The translations under genes and the position numbers were made by a program. From Oscillospiraceae bacterium (GTDB lineage Bacteria > Bacillota > Clostridia > Oscillospirales > Ruminococcaceae), in the NCBI GenBank assembly GCA_021199335.1, contig JAJQIG010000060.1, forward strand, positions 1 through 64,000: a stretch of DNA of 64,000 bases, written 5' to 3'. Under the pieces are notes generated by a model. That model was not told the origin of the DNA, ran no database searches, and worked only from the letters and a program-made list of their open reading frames with translations. Of this stretch, positions 35,559-43,984 are shown in pieces; the stretch's first letter is position 1; the number at the start of each line of letters is the position of its first letter.

Positions 35559-36346
35559 TGATCAAAATAAAAATAAGGAAGGACATTGGCAGGAAAAGAT
35601 ACACGGGATTTGCGATTGCTTCATTTGCGGCAGTTGCGCTGGTGTGGTTCATTGCAGCGGAAAGCGGAGCCGTTGGGGAGATATTCCTCCCCAAGCTCGG
35701 AAACGTTGCAGGATACTTTATCGAATCGCTTAAAGACGGAACGCTTTGGGCAAACACTTCGATAAGCATTTACCGCATCACAATCGGATTCATTATTGCC
35801 GTGATTCTCGGCATACCGATTGGAATACTTGTCGGAACCTTTAAGGGATGGGAAGCGGTTGTAAGGCCCCTGTGTGAATTTATTCGATATATGCCTGTTC
35901 CTGCGTTTGTCCCCCTTATCATGGTATGGGTCGGCATTGACGAAAGCGCAAAAATAACGGTTATTTTTATCGGCACATTTTTTCAGCTGGTGCTTATGGT
36001 CGCCGATGATGCCCTGTCCGTTCCCGATGACCTGATAAACGCAGGCTACACCCTCGGAACAGACACATGGCAGACGGTATTCAAGATACTTATACCCGCA
36101 ATGATGCCCCGCCTTATGGAAACGCTCAGGATGATGATAGGATGGGCATGGACATATCTTGTAAGCGCCGAACTTGTTGCCGCAAGCTCAGGCCTTGGAT
36201 ACACAATACTCAAATCACAGCGTTTCCTCAAAACGGATGCTATCTTCGCAAATATTCTGCTCATAGGACTTCTGGGACTCATAACCGACAGGATTTTTGC
36301 AATAGTGACCAAAAAGTTTTTTCCATGGGCAGATGGAGGACGATAA
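35558..36346 (+). CDS. ABC transporter permease (SsuC/TauC type)
   Basis: A 262-residue membrane permease with about six helices. The EAA loop is NAGYTLGTDTWQTVFKILIP (near residues 155-175), and RYMPVPAFVPLIMVWVGIDE is the typical SsuC/NtrB segment. Its ATG shares a base with the stop of the binding-protein gene, so the two are coupled. It forms the channel of the importer encoded by 34503-37181. Confidence 0.92.
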   Translation: MIKIKIRKDIGRKRYTGFAIASFAAVALVWFIAAESGAVGEIFLPKLGNVAGYFIESLKDGTLWANTSISIYRITIGFIIAVILGIPIGILVGTFKGWEAVVRPLCEFIRYMPVPAFVPLIMVWVGIDESAKITVIFIGTFFQLVLMVADDALSVPDDLINAGYTLGTDTWQTVFKILIPAMMPRLMETLRMMIGWAWTYLVSAELVAASSGLGYTILKSQRFLKTDAIFANILLIGLLGLITDRIFAIVTKKFFPWADGGR

Positions 36347-36347
36347 T

Positions 36348-37181
36348 ATGGCTTTATTCAAAAGGAAAAAAAACAACCTCCCAATTCTTGAAGAGCATAT
36401 TGAAGCAAATCTTGCAAACAGCACAATATACGTAAGGGATCTCCAAAAGGTCTACAGCTCCGCAAAGGGCGATGTAACAGCCATGAAGGACGTCAACATA
36501 AACGTTATGGAGAACGAATTTGTATCCATAGTCGGACCTTCGGGATGCGGAAAATCCACCCTGCTCCGAATGATAGCGGGGCTTGACACCGCAACCTCCG
36601 GTCAAATAGTAATTCAGGATAATAACATAATCGGGCCGGGAGCCGACCGAGGAATGGTGTTCCAATCATATACGCTCTTTCCGTGGATGAATGTTGAAAA
36701 CAATATCAAGTTTGGACTTAAGCTGAAAAAAATGCCAACGGAAAAGCAGGACGAAATAGTTGACAAATATCTGAAGATAATAAAACTTGAGAAATTCAAG
36801 AAAAGCTATCCCAACGAACTTTCGGGCGGTATGAAGCAGCGTGTCGCCATCGCAAGGGCGCTTGCGAACAGCCCTGAGGTACTGCTGATGGACGAACCAT
36901 TCTCCGCCCTTGACCCACAAACAAAGACGGATATGCAGCTTTTGATGCGTGAGATATGGCAGATTGAAAAGCCAACGGTCATATTCGTAACGCATGACAT
37001 TGAGGAGGCGGTATACCTTTCAAGCAAGATATATGTGCTTACATCAAGACCGGGTACCGTTAAAGCGGAAATCCCTATACTTTTGCCATACGAGCGCACA
37101 CTTGCCCTCAAGGATACTCCCGAATTCATAGAATTGAGAAAGCGCGTAAATTCGCTTATTGAGCATGAGGGCATAAGCTGA
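36348..37181 (+). CDS. ABC transporter ATP-binding protein (SsuB/TauB type)
   Basis: A 277-residue ATPase. Walker A is GPSGCGKSTLLRMIAG (about 62-70), the Q-loop is VFQSYTLFPWMNV, the signature is LSGGMKQRVAIARAL, Walker B is VLLMDEPFSALDP, and the switch His is in VTHDIEEAVYL. QSYTLFPWMNVENNI is typical of the nitrate/sulfonate group. About 35 extra N-terminal residues precede the core. I choose the ATG at 36348 because GGAGG lies eight bases before it; an earlier ATG at 36333 overlaps the permease. Confidence 0.93.
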   Translation: MALFKRKKNNLPILEEHIEANLANSTIYVRDLQKVYSSAKGDVTAMKDVNINVMENEFVSIVGPSGCGKSTLLRMIAGLDTATSGQIVIQDNNIIGPGADRGMVFQSYTLFPWMNVENNIKFGLKLKKMPTEKQDEIVDKYLKIIKLEKFKKSYPNELSGGMKQRVAIARALANSPEVLLMDEPFSALDPQTKTDMQLLMREIWQIEKPTVIFVTHDIEEAVYLSSKIYVLTSRPGTVKAEIPILLPYERTLALKDTPEFIELRKRVNSLIEHEGIS

Positions 37182-37188
37182 CATCAAA

Positions 37189-37234
37189 AAAGCCTCCGAC
37201 CTTAAAGGTTTGAACCTTAGAGGTCGGGGCTTTC
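37189..37234. terminator. Bidirectional terminator between the ABC operon and the LuxR-type gene
   Basis: AAGCCTCCGACCT pairs with AGGTCGGGGCTTT around an inner AAGGTT/AACCTT stem, with A-runs on the left and T on the right. It serves both convergent transcripts. Confidence 0.8.
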
Positions 37235-37256
37235 TGTATGTATTCACCTTGGGCAT

Positions 37257-38030
37257 TCAATCACCGTCGCTGTAAACAAGATTTATCAGCTGTGTTCTGC
37301 TCTTTACGCCCGTTTTTGTGTAAATATTATAGATATGTTTTTTAGCGGTTGAAAGGCTTATCATAAGCTTATCGCAGATTTCGCTGTTCGACAATCCCTC
37401 GCTCAGAAGCTTCAATATCTCATGCTCTCTGTTGGTAAGCTCATATTTTGCGGAGGCATTGGCGAAGCATTTATCGACTGCGATTTGTTTCCGTTCGGTT
37501 TGATATGTGTTATGCACCATATTTTCTATGTGCTTTTTCAACAAATTCAGTATATATACATCCTTATCGGAGAAATCCCCGAGCTGCTCGCTTCTGAAGA
37601 GATTCATTATAGCGATTATGCGGCGGTTTTTTATTATAAGTATGCCGCATCCATACGGAATATCCGAGGGCTTCAAAAACTTTTTATAGAAATCCGTGGA
37701 CTTGCGTATGTCATCGTCAAGTATGCTTGTGTCTTTATAAACGGTTGTTTCCGTTGTTATTTCATAAAGGTATTTCAAGTAATCCTCATCATAATAATGG
37801 TTGAGATATTCCGAAACGAAATTATCCGAGGAATTTGGGCTTATAAAGAAGTTTTTATCAGGAATAATCCGTTGCTCCTCATCCAAAAGCACAAAATATC
37901 CCGCTGTGTACGGTATAAGCATACGAAACACCCGCATAAGCTTTTTTGAAAGCTCCTCTATATTGCTTATTGTATATAGCTCGAGAAGAATATTGTTTAT
38001 CGCATTCCACTCGTTCTCGCTGAGCATCAT
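37257..38030 (-). CDS. LuxR-family transcriptional regulator with GAF-like sensor
   Basis: A protein of about 257 residues. The N-terminal 165 residues resemble a GAF sensor (ELSKKLMRVFRMLIPYTAGY, then FVLLDEEQRIIPDKN, and NRRIIAIMNLFRSEQLGDFS). The C-terminal 65 residues are a LuxR helix-turn-helix (ELTNREHEILKLLSEGLSNS, then MISLSTAKKHIYNIYTKTGV). It has no receiver domain. The ATG at 38030 follows CAGGAG; upstream ATGs at 38048 and 38036 are in frame. It converges on the guanidine/ABC cluster and may be its regulator, which is inference from position. Confidence 0.85.
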   Translation of the reverse strand: MMLSENEWNAINNILLELYTISNIEELSKKLMRVFRMLIPYTAGYFVLLDEEQRIIPDKNFFISPNSSDNFVSEYLNHYYDEDYLKYLYEITTETTVYKDTSILDDDIRKSTDFYKKFLKPSDIPYGCGILIIKNRRIIAIMNLFRSEQLGDFSDKDVYILNLLKKHIENMVHNTYQTERKQIAVDKCFANASAKYELTNREHEILKLLSEGLSNSEICDKLMISLSTAKKHIYNIYTKTGVKSRTQLINLVYSDGD

Positions 38031-38056
38031 TATCATCTCCTGTTCCATCGCTCCGC

Positions 38057-38803
38057 CTACATAAGCGAAATTCCCAAAACGGTTATATTGTCGGTGCTTC
38101 CGCCGTTTTTGGCAAGCTCAACAAGGGCGGCAAGCCTTTTGGGGAGCCTTTGCGGTTGGGCAAGCGCCTCCTCAAATTCGCCCGTTGTAATATAATCCGC
38201 AAGACCGTCGCTGCAAATAAGGATAAGATCGCCGCTTAATATTCCGCCATCGATGACCTTCACCTCAACATCGGGGTCTTCATCGATATTGCCAAGCGCA
38301 GGAAAGATGACGTTCCTTTGAACATGGGAACGCTTTTCCTCAGCCGTAATCTGCCCCTGTTCATAAAGCACCTGAACAAGCGACTGATCCCTCGAGAGCT
38401 GCTTCAGAAGCCCGTTTCTGTACCTGAACAGCTTTGAATCGCCTACATTTATTATTGTCGCATTCCCGCCGCTGTCCACGGCAAGGGCGCACAGGGTCGT
38501 CTGCATATTGACATTACGCATTGCAATTCCGCTCTGTTTAAGTTTGCGGTGGATATTTAACACCTTTTCCGCATAATCCATTCCCTGCATGGGCTTTACA
38601 TCGCTCAGAAGCTTCAGCGCAAGGCTTGATGCAACTTCCCCCGATGTTTCCCCGCCGACGCCATCGGCGACGGCCGCAACAAAGGGCATATTCAGTTTTC
38701 TTTCCATGCAATCTTCTGTCATTACGGTTTTGTTTATAAGAAATGCGTCCTCGTTATGACTGCGAACAGTTCCTTTGTCGGTAATTCCACAGCAGTAGTA
38801 CAT
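38057..38803 (-). CDS. PP2C-type Ser/Thr protein phosphatase
   Basis: A 248-residue soluble Mg/Mn-dependent phosphatase of the PPM/Stp class. Metal-site motifs are GITDKGTVRSHNEDAF, PFVAAVADGVGGETSGEVAS, LILICSDGLADYI and GGSTDNITVLGI. Such enzymes reverse Hanks-type kinases and usually sit beside prkC, which is absent here. The ATG at 38803 gives the family N terminus; the 32-codon upstream extension is hydrophobic and not homologous. The next gene, the LuxR-type regulator, starts within 30 bases, so the two are probably co-transcribed and may work together. Confidence 0.93.
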   Translation of the reverse strand: MYYCCGITDKGTVRSHNEDAFLINKTVMTEDCMERKLNMPFVAAVADGVGGETSGEVASSLALKLLSDVKPMQGMDYAEKVLNIHRKLKQSGIAMRNVNMQTTLCALAVDSGGNATIINVGDSKLFRYRNGLLKQLSRDQSLVQVLYEQGQITAEEKRSHVQRNVIFPALGNIDEDPDVEVKVIDGGILSGDLILICSDGLADYITTGEFEEALAQPQRLPKRLAALVELAKNGGSTDNITVLGISLM

Positions 38804-39169
38804 CTTCAACACCCAAATCAAAATTAAGAGCCATATCCGCCCGACAGGTCCCCCGTTTCCGCAGCATATGGCATAAATCCACATATTATTATACCTCAAT
38901 CCACCGACTTTTTCAAGAATTTTAATATAATATTCAGATGATGTGCGGTGATTTTAAACAAAATGCTACCTTTTTAATCATATATCTGTACAAAACCAAC
39001 AGAAAAGCATAAAGAATTTTCAAACGAGTTGACAAATTTCTCAAAAGGGTGTATAATGTATCTGTAGAAATAGATTTGTGAATGTTTTATGAGTATTTTA
39101 TTTGCCGAATTTTTTCTTAATTGCTATTTTTATTGTATTTTATAAAATCACCAACGGAGGTCAGTTACT
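38804..39169. other. Gap between the phosphatase and PocR genes
   Basis: This 366-base divergent region is AT-rich. It holds the PocR-gene promoter at 39029-39057 and a leader of about 105 bases. I saw no clear phosphatase promoter, gene or repeat in it. Confidence 0.5.
39029..39057 (+). promoter_or_regulatory. Consensus promoter of the PocR chemoreceptor gene
   Basis: Perfect TTGACA (39029-39034) and TATAAT (39052-39057), 17-base spacer. Confidence 0.85.
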
Positions 39170-40171
39170 ATGGCTGAAATTAAACTTACTGATTTAATAA
39201 GTGCCCAAAAACTTCAGGAAATTCAGGATGGATTTGCAAACCTTACGGGCATGGCTGCCCTTACCACCGATGCAAACGGCGCCCCTGTTACAAACGGAAG
39301 CAACTTCACCGAATTTTGCATGGAGCTTACCCGTCAAAACAGGGAAGGCAGCAGGCGCTGCGAGGAGTGCGACAGAAGCGGCGGGGAAAAAACGATGATG
39401 ACAAGGAGATCCGTTTCATATTCCTGCCATGCGGGGCTTGTGGACTTCGCCGCTCCGATTATGCTTAACGGGGAAATGATCGGCTCATTTATCGGCGGTC
39501 AGGTTCTTACTGAAGAACCCGATGAGGATAAATTCAGGGCAATCGCAAGGGAACTCGGAATTGATGAGGATAAATACATATCTGCCCTCAAAAAGGTTAA
39601 AATCGTTGACAGAAAACAGGTTGAAGCCGCTGCCGATTTCCTCTTCACTATCGCAAACCTTCTTTCTTCAACCGCTTATGATGCTTATATCTCAAGGCAA
39701 AGCAGCGAGGGACTTACTTCGCTCAGCAAGTCCATGTATTCAAAGGTTGACGATGCAACCGGCAACCTTAATCTTGTAACAAAGCGTCTTAGCAATCTTT
39801 CTTCCTCATTCGACAGGCTTGAGGAGCTCGCGGGCGAGGCTTCCTCCGAGGTTGGCAAGACTACATCCACTCTCAAGCAGATTCAGGATACTGCGCTCAA
39901 CACAAAAATTCTCGGATTTAACGCTTCAATTGAAGCTTCAAGGGCGAAGGAGTCCGGAAAAGGCTTTGGTGTTATCGCACAGGAGGTAAGAAGCCTTGCC
40001 GAAACAAGCAAGTCCTCCGCAGACAGCATTCAGAGCGCTATGGGTCATATCGATGGTTATACCAAGGACATCAATGAGCAGATAAGCCAGACAAGGGCTA
40101 TGCTAACGCAGTGTATCGCCGATATAAATAAGTTCTCATCTCTCCTTGATGAGATTAGAAATATGAAGTAA
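39170..40171 (+). CDS. Soluble PocR-domain chemoreceptor-like protein
   Basis: A 333-residue cytoplasmic protein with an N-terminal PocR sensor (residues 5-165). MELTRQNREGSRRCEECDRS and SYSCHAGLVDFAAPI carry its conserved Cys residues, which may bind a metal or small ligand. A shortened methyl-accepting signalling domain follows (about 190-325, tip LNTKILGFNASIEASRAKES, then GFGVIAQEVRSLAETSKSS). It has no transmembrane segment or HAMP. The tip differs from the usual QTNLLALNAAIEAARAGE but keeps the pattern. It probably signals to CheA/CheW in the cytoplasm or to another output. GGAGGT precedes the ATG. Confidence 0.9.
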   Translation: MAEIKLTDLISAQKLQEIQDGFANLTGMAALTTDANGAPVTNGSNFTEFCMELTRQNREGSRRCEECDRSGGEKTMMTRRSVSYSCHAGLVDFAAPIMLNGEMIGSFIGGQVLTEEPDEDKFRAIARELGIDEDKYISALKKVKIVDRKQVEAAADFLFTIANLLSSTAYDAYISRQSSEGLTSLSKSMYSKVDDATGNLNLVTKRLSNLSSSFDRLEELAGEASSEVGKTTSTLKQIQDTALNTKILGFNASIEASRAKESGKGFGVIAQEVRSLAETSKSSADSIQSAMGHIDGYTKDINEQISQTRAMLTQCIADINKFSSLLDEIRNMK

Positions 40172-40183
40172 TAACACCATTTT

Positions 40184-40211
40184 TACATAATTATAACAAT
40201 GCTGCCGATGT
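40184..40211 (+). promoter_or_regulatory. Weak sigma-28 (SigD)-like promoter candidate
   Basis: GCCGATGT at 40204-40211 resembles the SigD -10 GCCGATAA, and TACA at 40184-40187 is a poor -35 at 16 bases. A SigD promoter would fit a motility gene, but the same GCCGATGT occurs in the unrelated repeat copy at 3902, so this is uncertain. Confidence 0.25.
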
Positions 40212-40212
40212 C
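40192..40212. repeat. 21-bp exact repeat, copy 2 of 2
   Basis: Identical to 3902-3922 over 21 bases. This copy abuts the folded leader of the yjfB-like gene. Confidence 0.7.
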
Positions 40213-40213
40213 C

Positions 40214-40337
40214 TCCGCCTCCTCTTAGGCGGCGGGTTCCATCTTCGCCATCAGTGGGGTACAATCCCCTACTGATGGCTCGCAAAATTGCTTCGCAATT
40301 TTGGCAGCTTGTTAAAGCTACGCTTGAAGGAGGCGGA
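40214..40337 (+). promoter_or_regulatory. Folded leader of the yjfB-like gene with an anti-Shine-Dalgarno stretch (copy B)
   Basis: Four consecutive hairpins: CCGCCT/AGGCGG (40215-40220 with 40227-40232), GCCATCAGT/ACTGATGGC with inner GGGG/CCCC (40247-40279), CAAAATTGC/GCAATTTTG (40283-40303) and GCAGCTT/AAGCTAC (40304-40321). The segment 40214-40223 is perfectly complementary for ten bases to the ribosome site and flank at 40328-40337. The first hairpin and this long-range pairing exclude each other, the design of a translational switch. Bases 40225-40328 align with the leader at 27452-27553. Confidence 0.5.
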
Positions 40338-40341
40338 TTTT

Positions 40342-40542
40342 ATGGAATTAAGCACATCAATCGCTGAAATGTCAATGATAATGAGCCAAACGCAGGTTCA
40401 GCAGCAGGTCGGAACAAGTATGCTGAAGAAGGCAATGGATACAAGCTCTGAGCTTGCTCTCGGAGCAATCGAGATGCTTGACAATTCCTCTGCTCAAACC
40501 TTTGCAGGGGATATAGGCGCAATTTTTGATGCAAGGGCATAA
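40342..40542 (+). CDS. YjfB-like putative motility protein
   Basis: A 66-residue protein of the YjfB family: MELSTSIAEMSMIMSQTQVQ, VGTSMLKKAMDTSSELALGA and a C-terminal DNSSAQTFAGDIGAIFD. In B. subtilis yjfB belongs to the SigD motility regulon; its molecular role is unknown. It follows the chemoreceptor-like gene, which fits. It has a very strong AAGGAGG site that is complementary to the start of its own leader, and a strong terminator downstream. Confidence 0.8.
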   Translation: MELSTSIAEMSMIMSQTQVQQQVGTSMLKKAMDTSSELALGAIEMLDNSSAQTFAGDIGAIFDARA

Positions 40543-40561
40543 GCTCCGAACACAAATTCAA

Positions 40562-40606
40562 AAAAAGCTGCGGCCGCAATTTGTTTTGCAGCCGCAGCTT
40601 CTTTTT
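40562..40606. terminator. Bidirectional terminator
   Basis: A 15-bp stem (AAGCTGCGGCCGCAA with TTGCAGCCGCAGCTT, one mismatch) with an A-run before it and CTTTTT after it separates yjfB from convergent rfbB. Confidence 0.9.
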
Positions 40607-40607
40607 A

Positions 40608-41546
40608 TTAATACGTCAGGAAACGTTCAAGCCATTCCTTGAAATCCGTTTCGGGCGCCCAGCCAAGCTCATTGTTAATTTTAGAAATATCCATTCCATA
40701 CCGCAGGTCATGCCCCTTTCTGTCGGGAACATAACGAATGAGTTCTTCGGGTTTATCCATAAAACGCAAAATCATTTTTGCAATGTCAATATTCCGCATC
40801 TCGCACCGACCGCCAATATTGTAAATTTCGCCATCTCCGCCCTTTTCTATAATAAGGTCAACAGCTTTGCAATGGTCGAGGACATACACCCAATCTCGAA
40901 CGTTAAGTCCGTTTCCGTAGACGGGGAGAGCTTCATCTCTTGCCGCCCTTGAAATCATTTGCGGGATAAACTTTTCCTCATGCTGCCTTTCACCATAGTT
41001 ATTTGAACAGCGTGAAATTGTCACGGGCAAACCGTAGGTTGTTCGGTAAGCCATTACAAGCATATCTGCGGAGGCTTTTGACGCGCTGTATGGGGAACTC
41101 GGAGCGAGAGGCGTCTCCTCCGTAAAAAGCAGTTCGGGGCGATTCAGCGGCAGAGCGCCGTAAACCTCATCGGTCGAAATCTGGTGAAACCTCTTTATTC
41201 CGTATTTAACGCAGGCATCAAGAAGCACAGACGTACCGATAACATTGCTCCGCAAAAAGACATCGGGCGATTCAATCGAACGGTCAACATGGCTTTCAGC
41301 GGCAAAATTGACTGCAATATCGGGCTTTTCATCGTCAAAGACCTTGTAAACAGTCTCACGGTCGCATATATCCGCCCTTACAAAGCGAAATCGACTGCAT
41401 TGAAGCGCACTTTCAAGGTTTGACATCCTCCCTGCATAGGTCAGCTTATCAATGCAGACGACATTCCTCTCGGGGTGAGCGTTTAAATAATAATCGACAA
41501 ATTGAGAACCGATAAAGCCTGCGCCGCCTGTAACCAGTACAGTCAT
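40608..41546 (-). CDS. rfbB: dTDP-glucose 4,6-dehydratase
   Basis: A 312-residue NAD-dependent short-chain dehydratase of the RmlB group making dTDP-4-keto-6-deoxyglucose for rhamnose and other surface sugars. Rossmann motif TGGAGFIGSQFVDYYL, FAAESHVDRSI, the catalytic STDEVYG and YSASKASADM with Tyr/Lys, and SRCSNNYGERQHEEKFIP are clear. It is a little shorter than typical RmlB (about 330-350). The other rml genes are not in the window, so it may be an isolated copy. Confidence 0.93.
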   Translation of the reverse strand: MTVLVTGGAGFIGSQFVDYYLNAHPERNVVCIDKLTYAGRMSNLESALQCSRFRFVRADICDRETVYKVFDDEKPDIAVNFAAESHVDRSIESPDVFLRSNVIGTSVLLDACVKYGIKRFHQISTDEVYGALPLNRPELLFTEETPLAPSSPYSASKASADMLVMAYRTTYGLPVTISRCSNNYGERQHEEKFIPQMISRAARDEALPVYGNGLNVRDWVYVLDHCKAVDLIIEKGGDGEIYNIGGRCEMRNIDIAKMILRFMDKPEELIRYVPDRKGHDLRYGMDISKINNELGWAPETDFKEWLERFLTY

Positions 41547-41583
41547 AATACCCTCCCCCGACTACATTCATATTTTAAGCAAA

Positions 41584-43755
41584 TCAGCTATTGCCCTTGC
41601 CGCCTTTTTCAACGGCCCTTCTTTTTTTGCCAATGGGGGTTGGTTTAACCTTTTTGGCTTGCCTGACCTTCGGCGTTGAAGCCTCTGCAACGGGCGATTT
41701 TTTCGCATTTTCATATGCTTCTTCGATAAAGTAAGCCTGGGAATCGAGCGGGGCTTCGCCCTCTGCGGGGTGCCTGTGCGAATAGGTGCTGTCGGGCTGC
41801 ATTACTCTTGCCTTAACATTATCGTTAAGCATAGTGTTCCAGATATGCACAATTCTGCTTCGCACTCTTTCATCGGTAATCGGCGCCGCAACCTCGACAC
41901 GGCGAATGGTGTTCCTTGTCATAAAATCGGCGGAGGAAATATAGAGCTTCATATCCTCTCCCCTGCCGAACATATAAATTCTTGCGTGCTCAAGATAGCG
42001 TCCGACAATGCTTATTACCTCTATATTTTCCGTATAATCGGGGACTCCCGCAATAAGGCAGCATATTCCCCGAACCGTCATCTGTATCCTTACGCCGTTT
42101 TGCGATGCTTCAACGAGCTTATCTATAAGAACCTTATCCGTCAGCGAATTTAGTTTAAGTCCAATGTAGCCGTCGCCGCCGCTGCGAGCCTTGGCAATTT
42201 CTCCGTCAATAAGCTCGATAATTTTATTCTGAAGGCTTAACGGCGCAACAAGCAAATGCTCCGTATTCTCCACAAGCGTTCCCATAGAAAGGGCGTTGAA
42301 AACCGCACCCGCTTCTGCGACAATATCACGGTTTGCTGTCATTAAGCAAAGATCCGTATAAAGAGCTGAGGTCTTTTCATTGTAATTTCCCGTACCGATT
42401 TGCGTTACATATTCAACCCTGTCGCCGCTTTTCCTTGTAATAAGGCAGAGCTTTGAATGAACCTTAAGGTTCTCGGGGCCGTAAATAACGCTGCATCCTG
42501 CGTGTTCAAGGCGTTTTGACCAACCGATATTGTTTTCCTCATCAAACCTTGCTCTAAGCTCAACAAGAACAAGCACGCTTTTACCGTTTTCGGCGGCGTT
42601 TATAAGCGCTTCAACGACCTTTGAATTCGACGCCACACGGTAAAGTGTTATCTTTATCGAAACAACCGCAGGGTCATAAGCAGCCTCGTTAAGCATACGG
42701 AGAAAGGGCTTTATGCTTTCATAAGGATAATAAAGGAGAATATCCCTCTTGAGAACCTGCGGCAGCATAGGCTCGCCGTTTACAATTTCTGCGGATTTCT
42801 GCGGGTCTGCCTGTTTATAGAAAAGGTCCGGGGCAATATCCTCCAGCTTTCTTCTAAGGGCAAAAACGCAGGAGAGATCAAGCGGAGATTTCTGCCGAAA
42901 AATCTGCGTCGGCTTAAGCTCGAGATGCTCGCAGAGGAAGGCAAGCGAATCATCATCCAGCTTTCGTGAAAGCTCCATTCTTACGGGGGAAAGCTTTTTG
43001 CGCTTCTGTAAAAGCTCCGTCATAACATCACGGAGGTCAACATCGTGGTCGTAGAGCGCCTCCTCCATATTTATATCGGCATTCCTTGTAATTCGCATTA
43101 TTGACTTGCAGATAATTTTATAGTTCTCAAACACAAGGGGCATATAGTGCAGGATAAGCTCCTCAACAAGCATAAATCGAATTTTATTTGCCGTTGGAAG
43201 AAAAATAACTCTTGAAAAAGAGCCGCTTGCGGGGATAATTCCCAGCTTAACCGACTGCGGCTTTGATTCAAGGTGAGCGACGGCATAAATTTCCTCATTT
43301 TTAAGGAAAGGGAACGGATGGCGCTTATCGATAACCTGCGGCGAGATAAGGGGAAGAATTTCCTTTGTAAAATAAACGCTCAGGAACTCCTCTTCCTCCT
43401 TTGTAAGGGCGCGAAAGTCCACCTGTTCAATGCCGTATTTCTCTTTAAGCTCCAACATAATTTCGCTGTAAGCCTTATCCCTGACGGGGGCAAGCTCTGC
43501 GGTGCGGGCAAAAATGGCATCAAGCTGCTCCTCGCAAGTCATACCTGTTTTATTTTCTGTTTCCTTTGTATCAACAAGGGTTCTGTCATAAAGAGAACCC
43601 ACCCTTATCATAAAAAATTCATCAAGGTTCGACTGAAAAATCGAAGCAAAAAGCAATCTTTCGCAAAGCGGGACTGTTTCATCCATAGCCTCTTCGAGAA
43701 CCCTCTCATTAAACTTTAGCCACGAAAGCTCTCGGTTGTCATAAATTTGTTTCAT
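41584..43755 (-). CDS. ppk1: Polyphosphate kinase 1
   Basis: A 723-residue enzyme that polymerises ATP gamma-phosphate into polyphosphate. The N-terminal domain begins MKQIYDNRELSWLKFNERVL. The phosphorylated His is in LKVHSKLCLI (about 433) and the second PLD-type motif is LEHARIYMFGRGEDMKLYIS. The motif holding the second essential His of the E. coli enzyme reads VTQIGTGNYNEK, that is Gln instead of His (about 452). The start at 43755 is supported by GAGG upstream and by the promoter, whose transcription start lies near 43800. The C terminus has a short basic tail. Confidence 0.95.
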   Translation of the reverse strand: MKQIYDNRELSWLKFNERVLEEAMDETVPLCERLLFASIFQSNLDEFFMIRVGSLYDRTLVDTKETENKTGMTCEEQLDAIFARTAELAPVRDKAYSEIMLELKEKYGIEQVDFRALTKEEEEFLSVYFTKEILPLISPQVIDKRHPFPFLKNEEIYAVAHLESKPQSVKLGIIPASGSFSRVIFLPTANKIRFMLVEELILHYMPLVFENYKIICKSIMRITRNADINMEEALYDHDVDLRDVMTELLQKRKKLSPVRMELSRKLDDDSLAFLCEHLELKPTQIFRQKSPLDLSCVFALRRKLEDIAPDLFYKQADPQKSAEIVNGEPMLPQVLKRDILLYYPYESIKPFLRMLNEAAYDPAVVSIKITLYRVASNSKVVEALINAAENGKSVLVLVELRARFDEENNIGWSKRLEHAGCSVIYGPENLKVHSKLCLITRKSGDRVEYVTQIGTGNYNEKTSALYTDLCLMTANRDIVAEAGAVFNALSMGTLVENTEHLLVAPLSLQNKIIELIDGEIAKARSGGDGYIGLKLNSLTDKVLIDKLVEASQNGVRIQMTVRGICCLIAGVPDYTENIEVISIVGRYLEHARIYMFGRGEDMKLYISSADFMTRNTIRRVEVAAPITDERVRSRIVHIWNTMLNDNVKARVMQPDSTYSHRHPAEGEAPLDSQAYFIEEAYENAKKSPVAEASTPKVRQAKKVKPTPIGKKRRAVEKGGKGNS

Positions 43756-43809
43756 AAATAACCTCACCGATGTAAAATTTCCAAGCGCTGCTTGAACTTG
43801 CATACATTA

Positions 43810-43838
43810 ATTATATTATTTTAAAGCCGTAAAGTCAA
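43810..43838 (-). promoter_or_regulatory. ppk1 promoter
   Basis: On the minus strand TTGACT (43833-43838) and TATAAT (43810-43815), 17-base spacer. Confidence 0.8.
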
Positions 43839-43984
43839 GGAAAACGGCGTAATTTTACCTTAATTTAACCCGAAGCGCACCGTAATCCGACAGTTTTTTT
43901 CTACCCTCCTTTTCGCTGTTTTCAATTTCAATTTAATTTCGTCTTATTTTCACAAGAAATACACAAATGGGGGGTATTATATTA

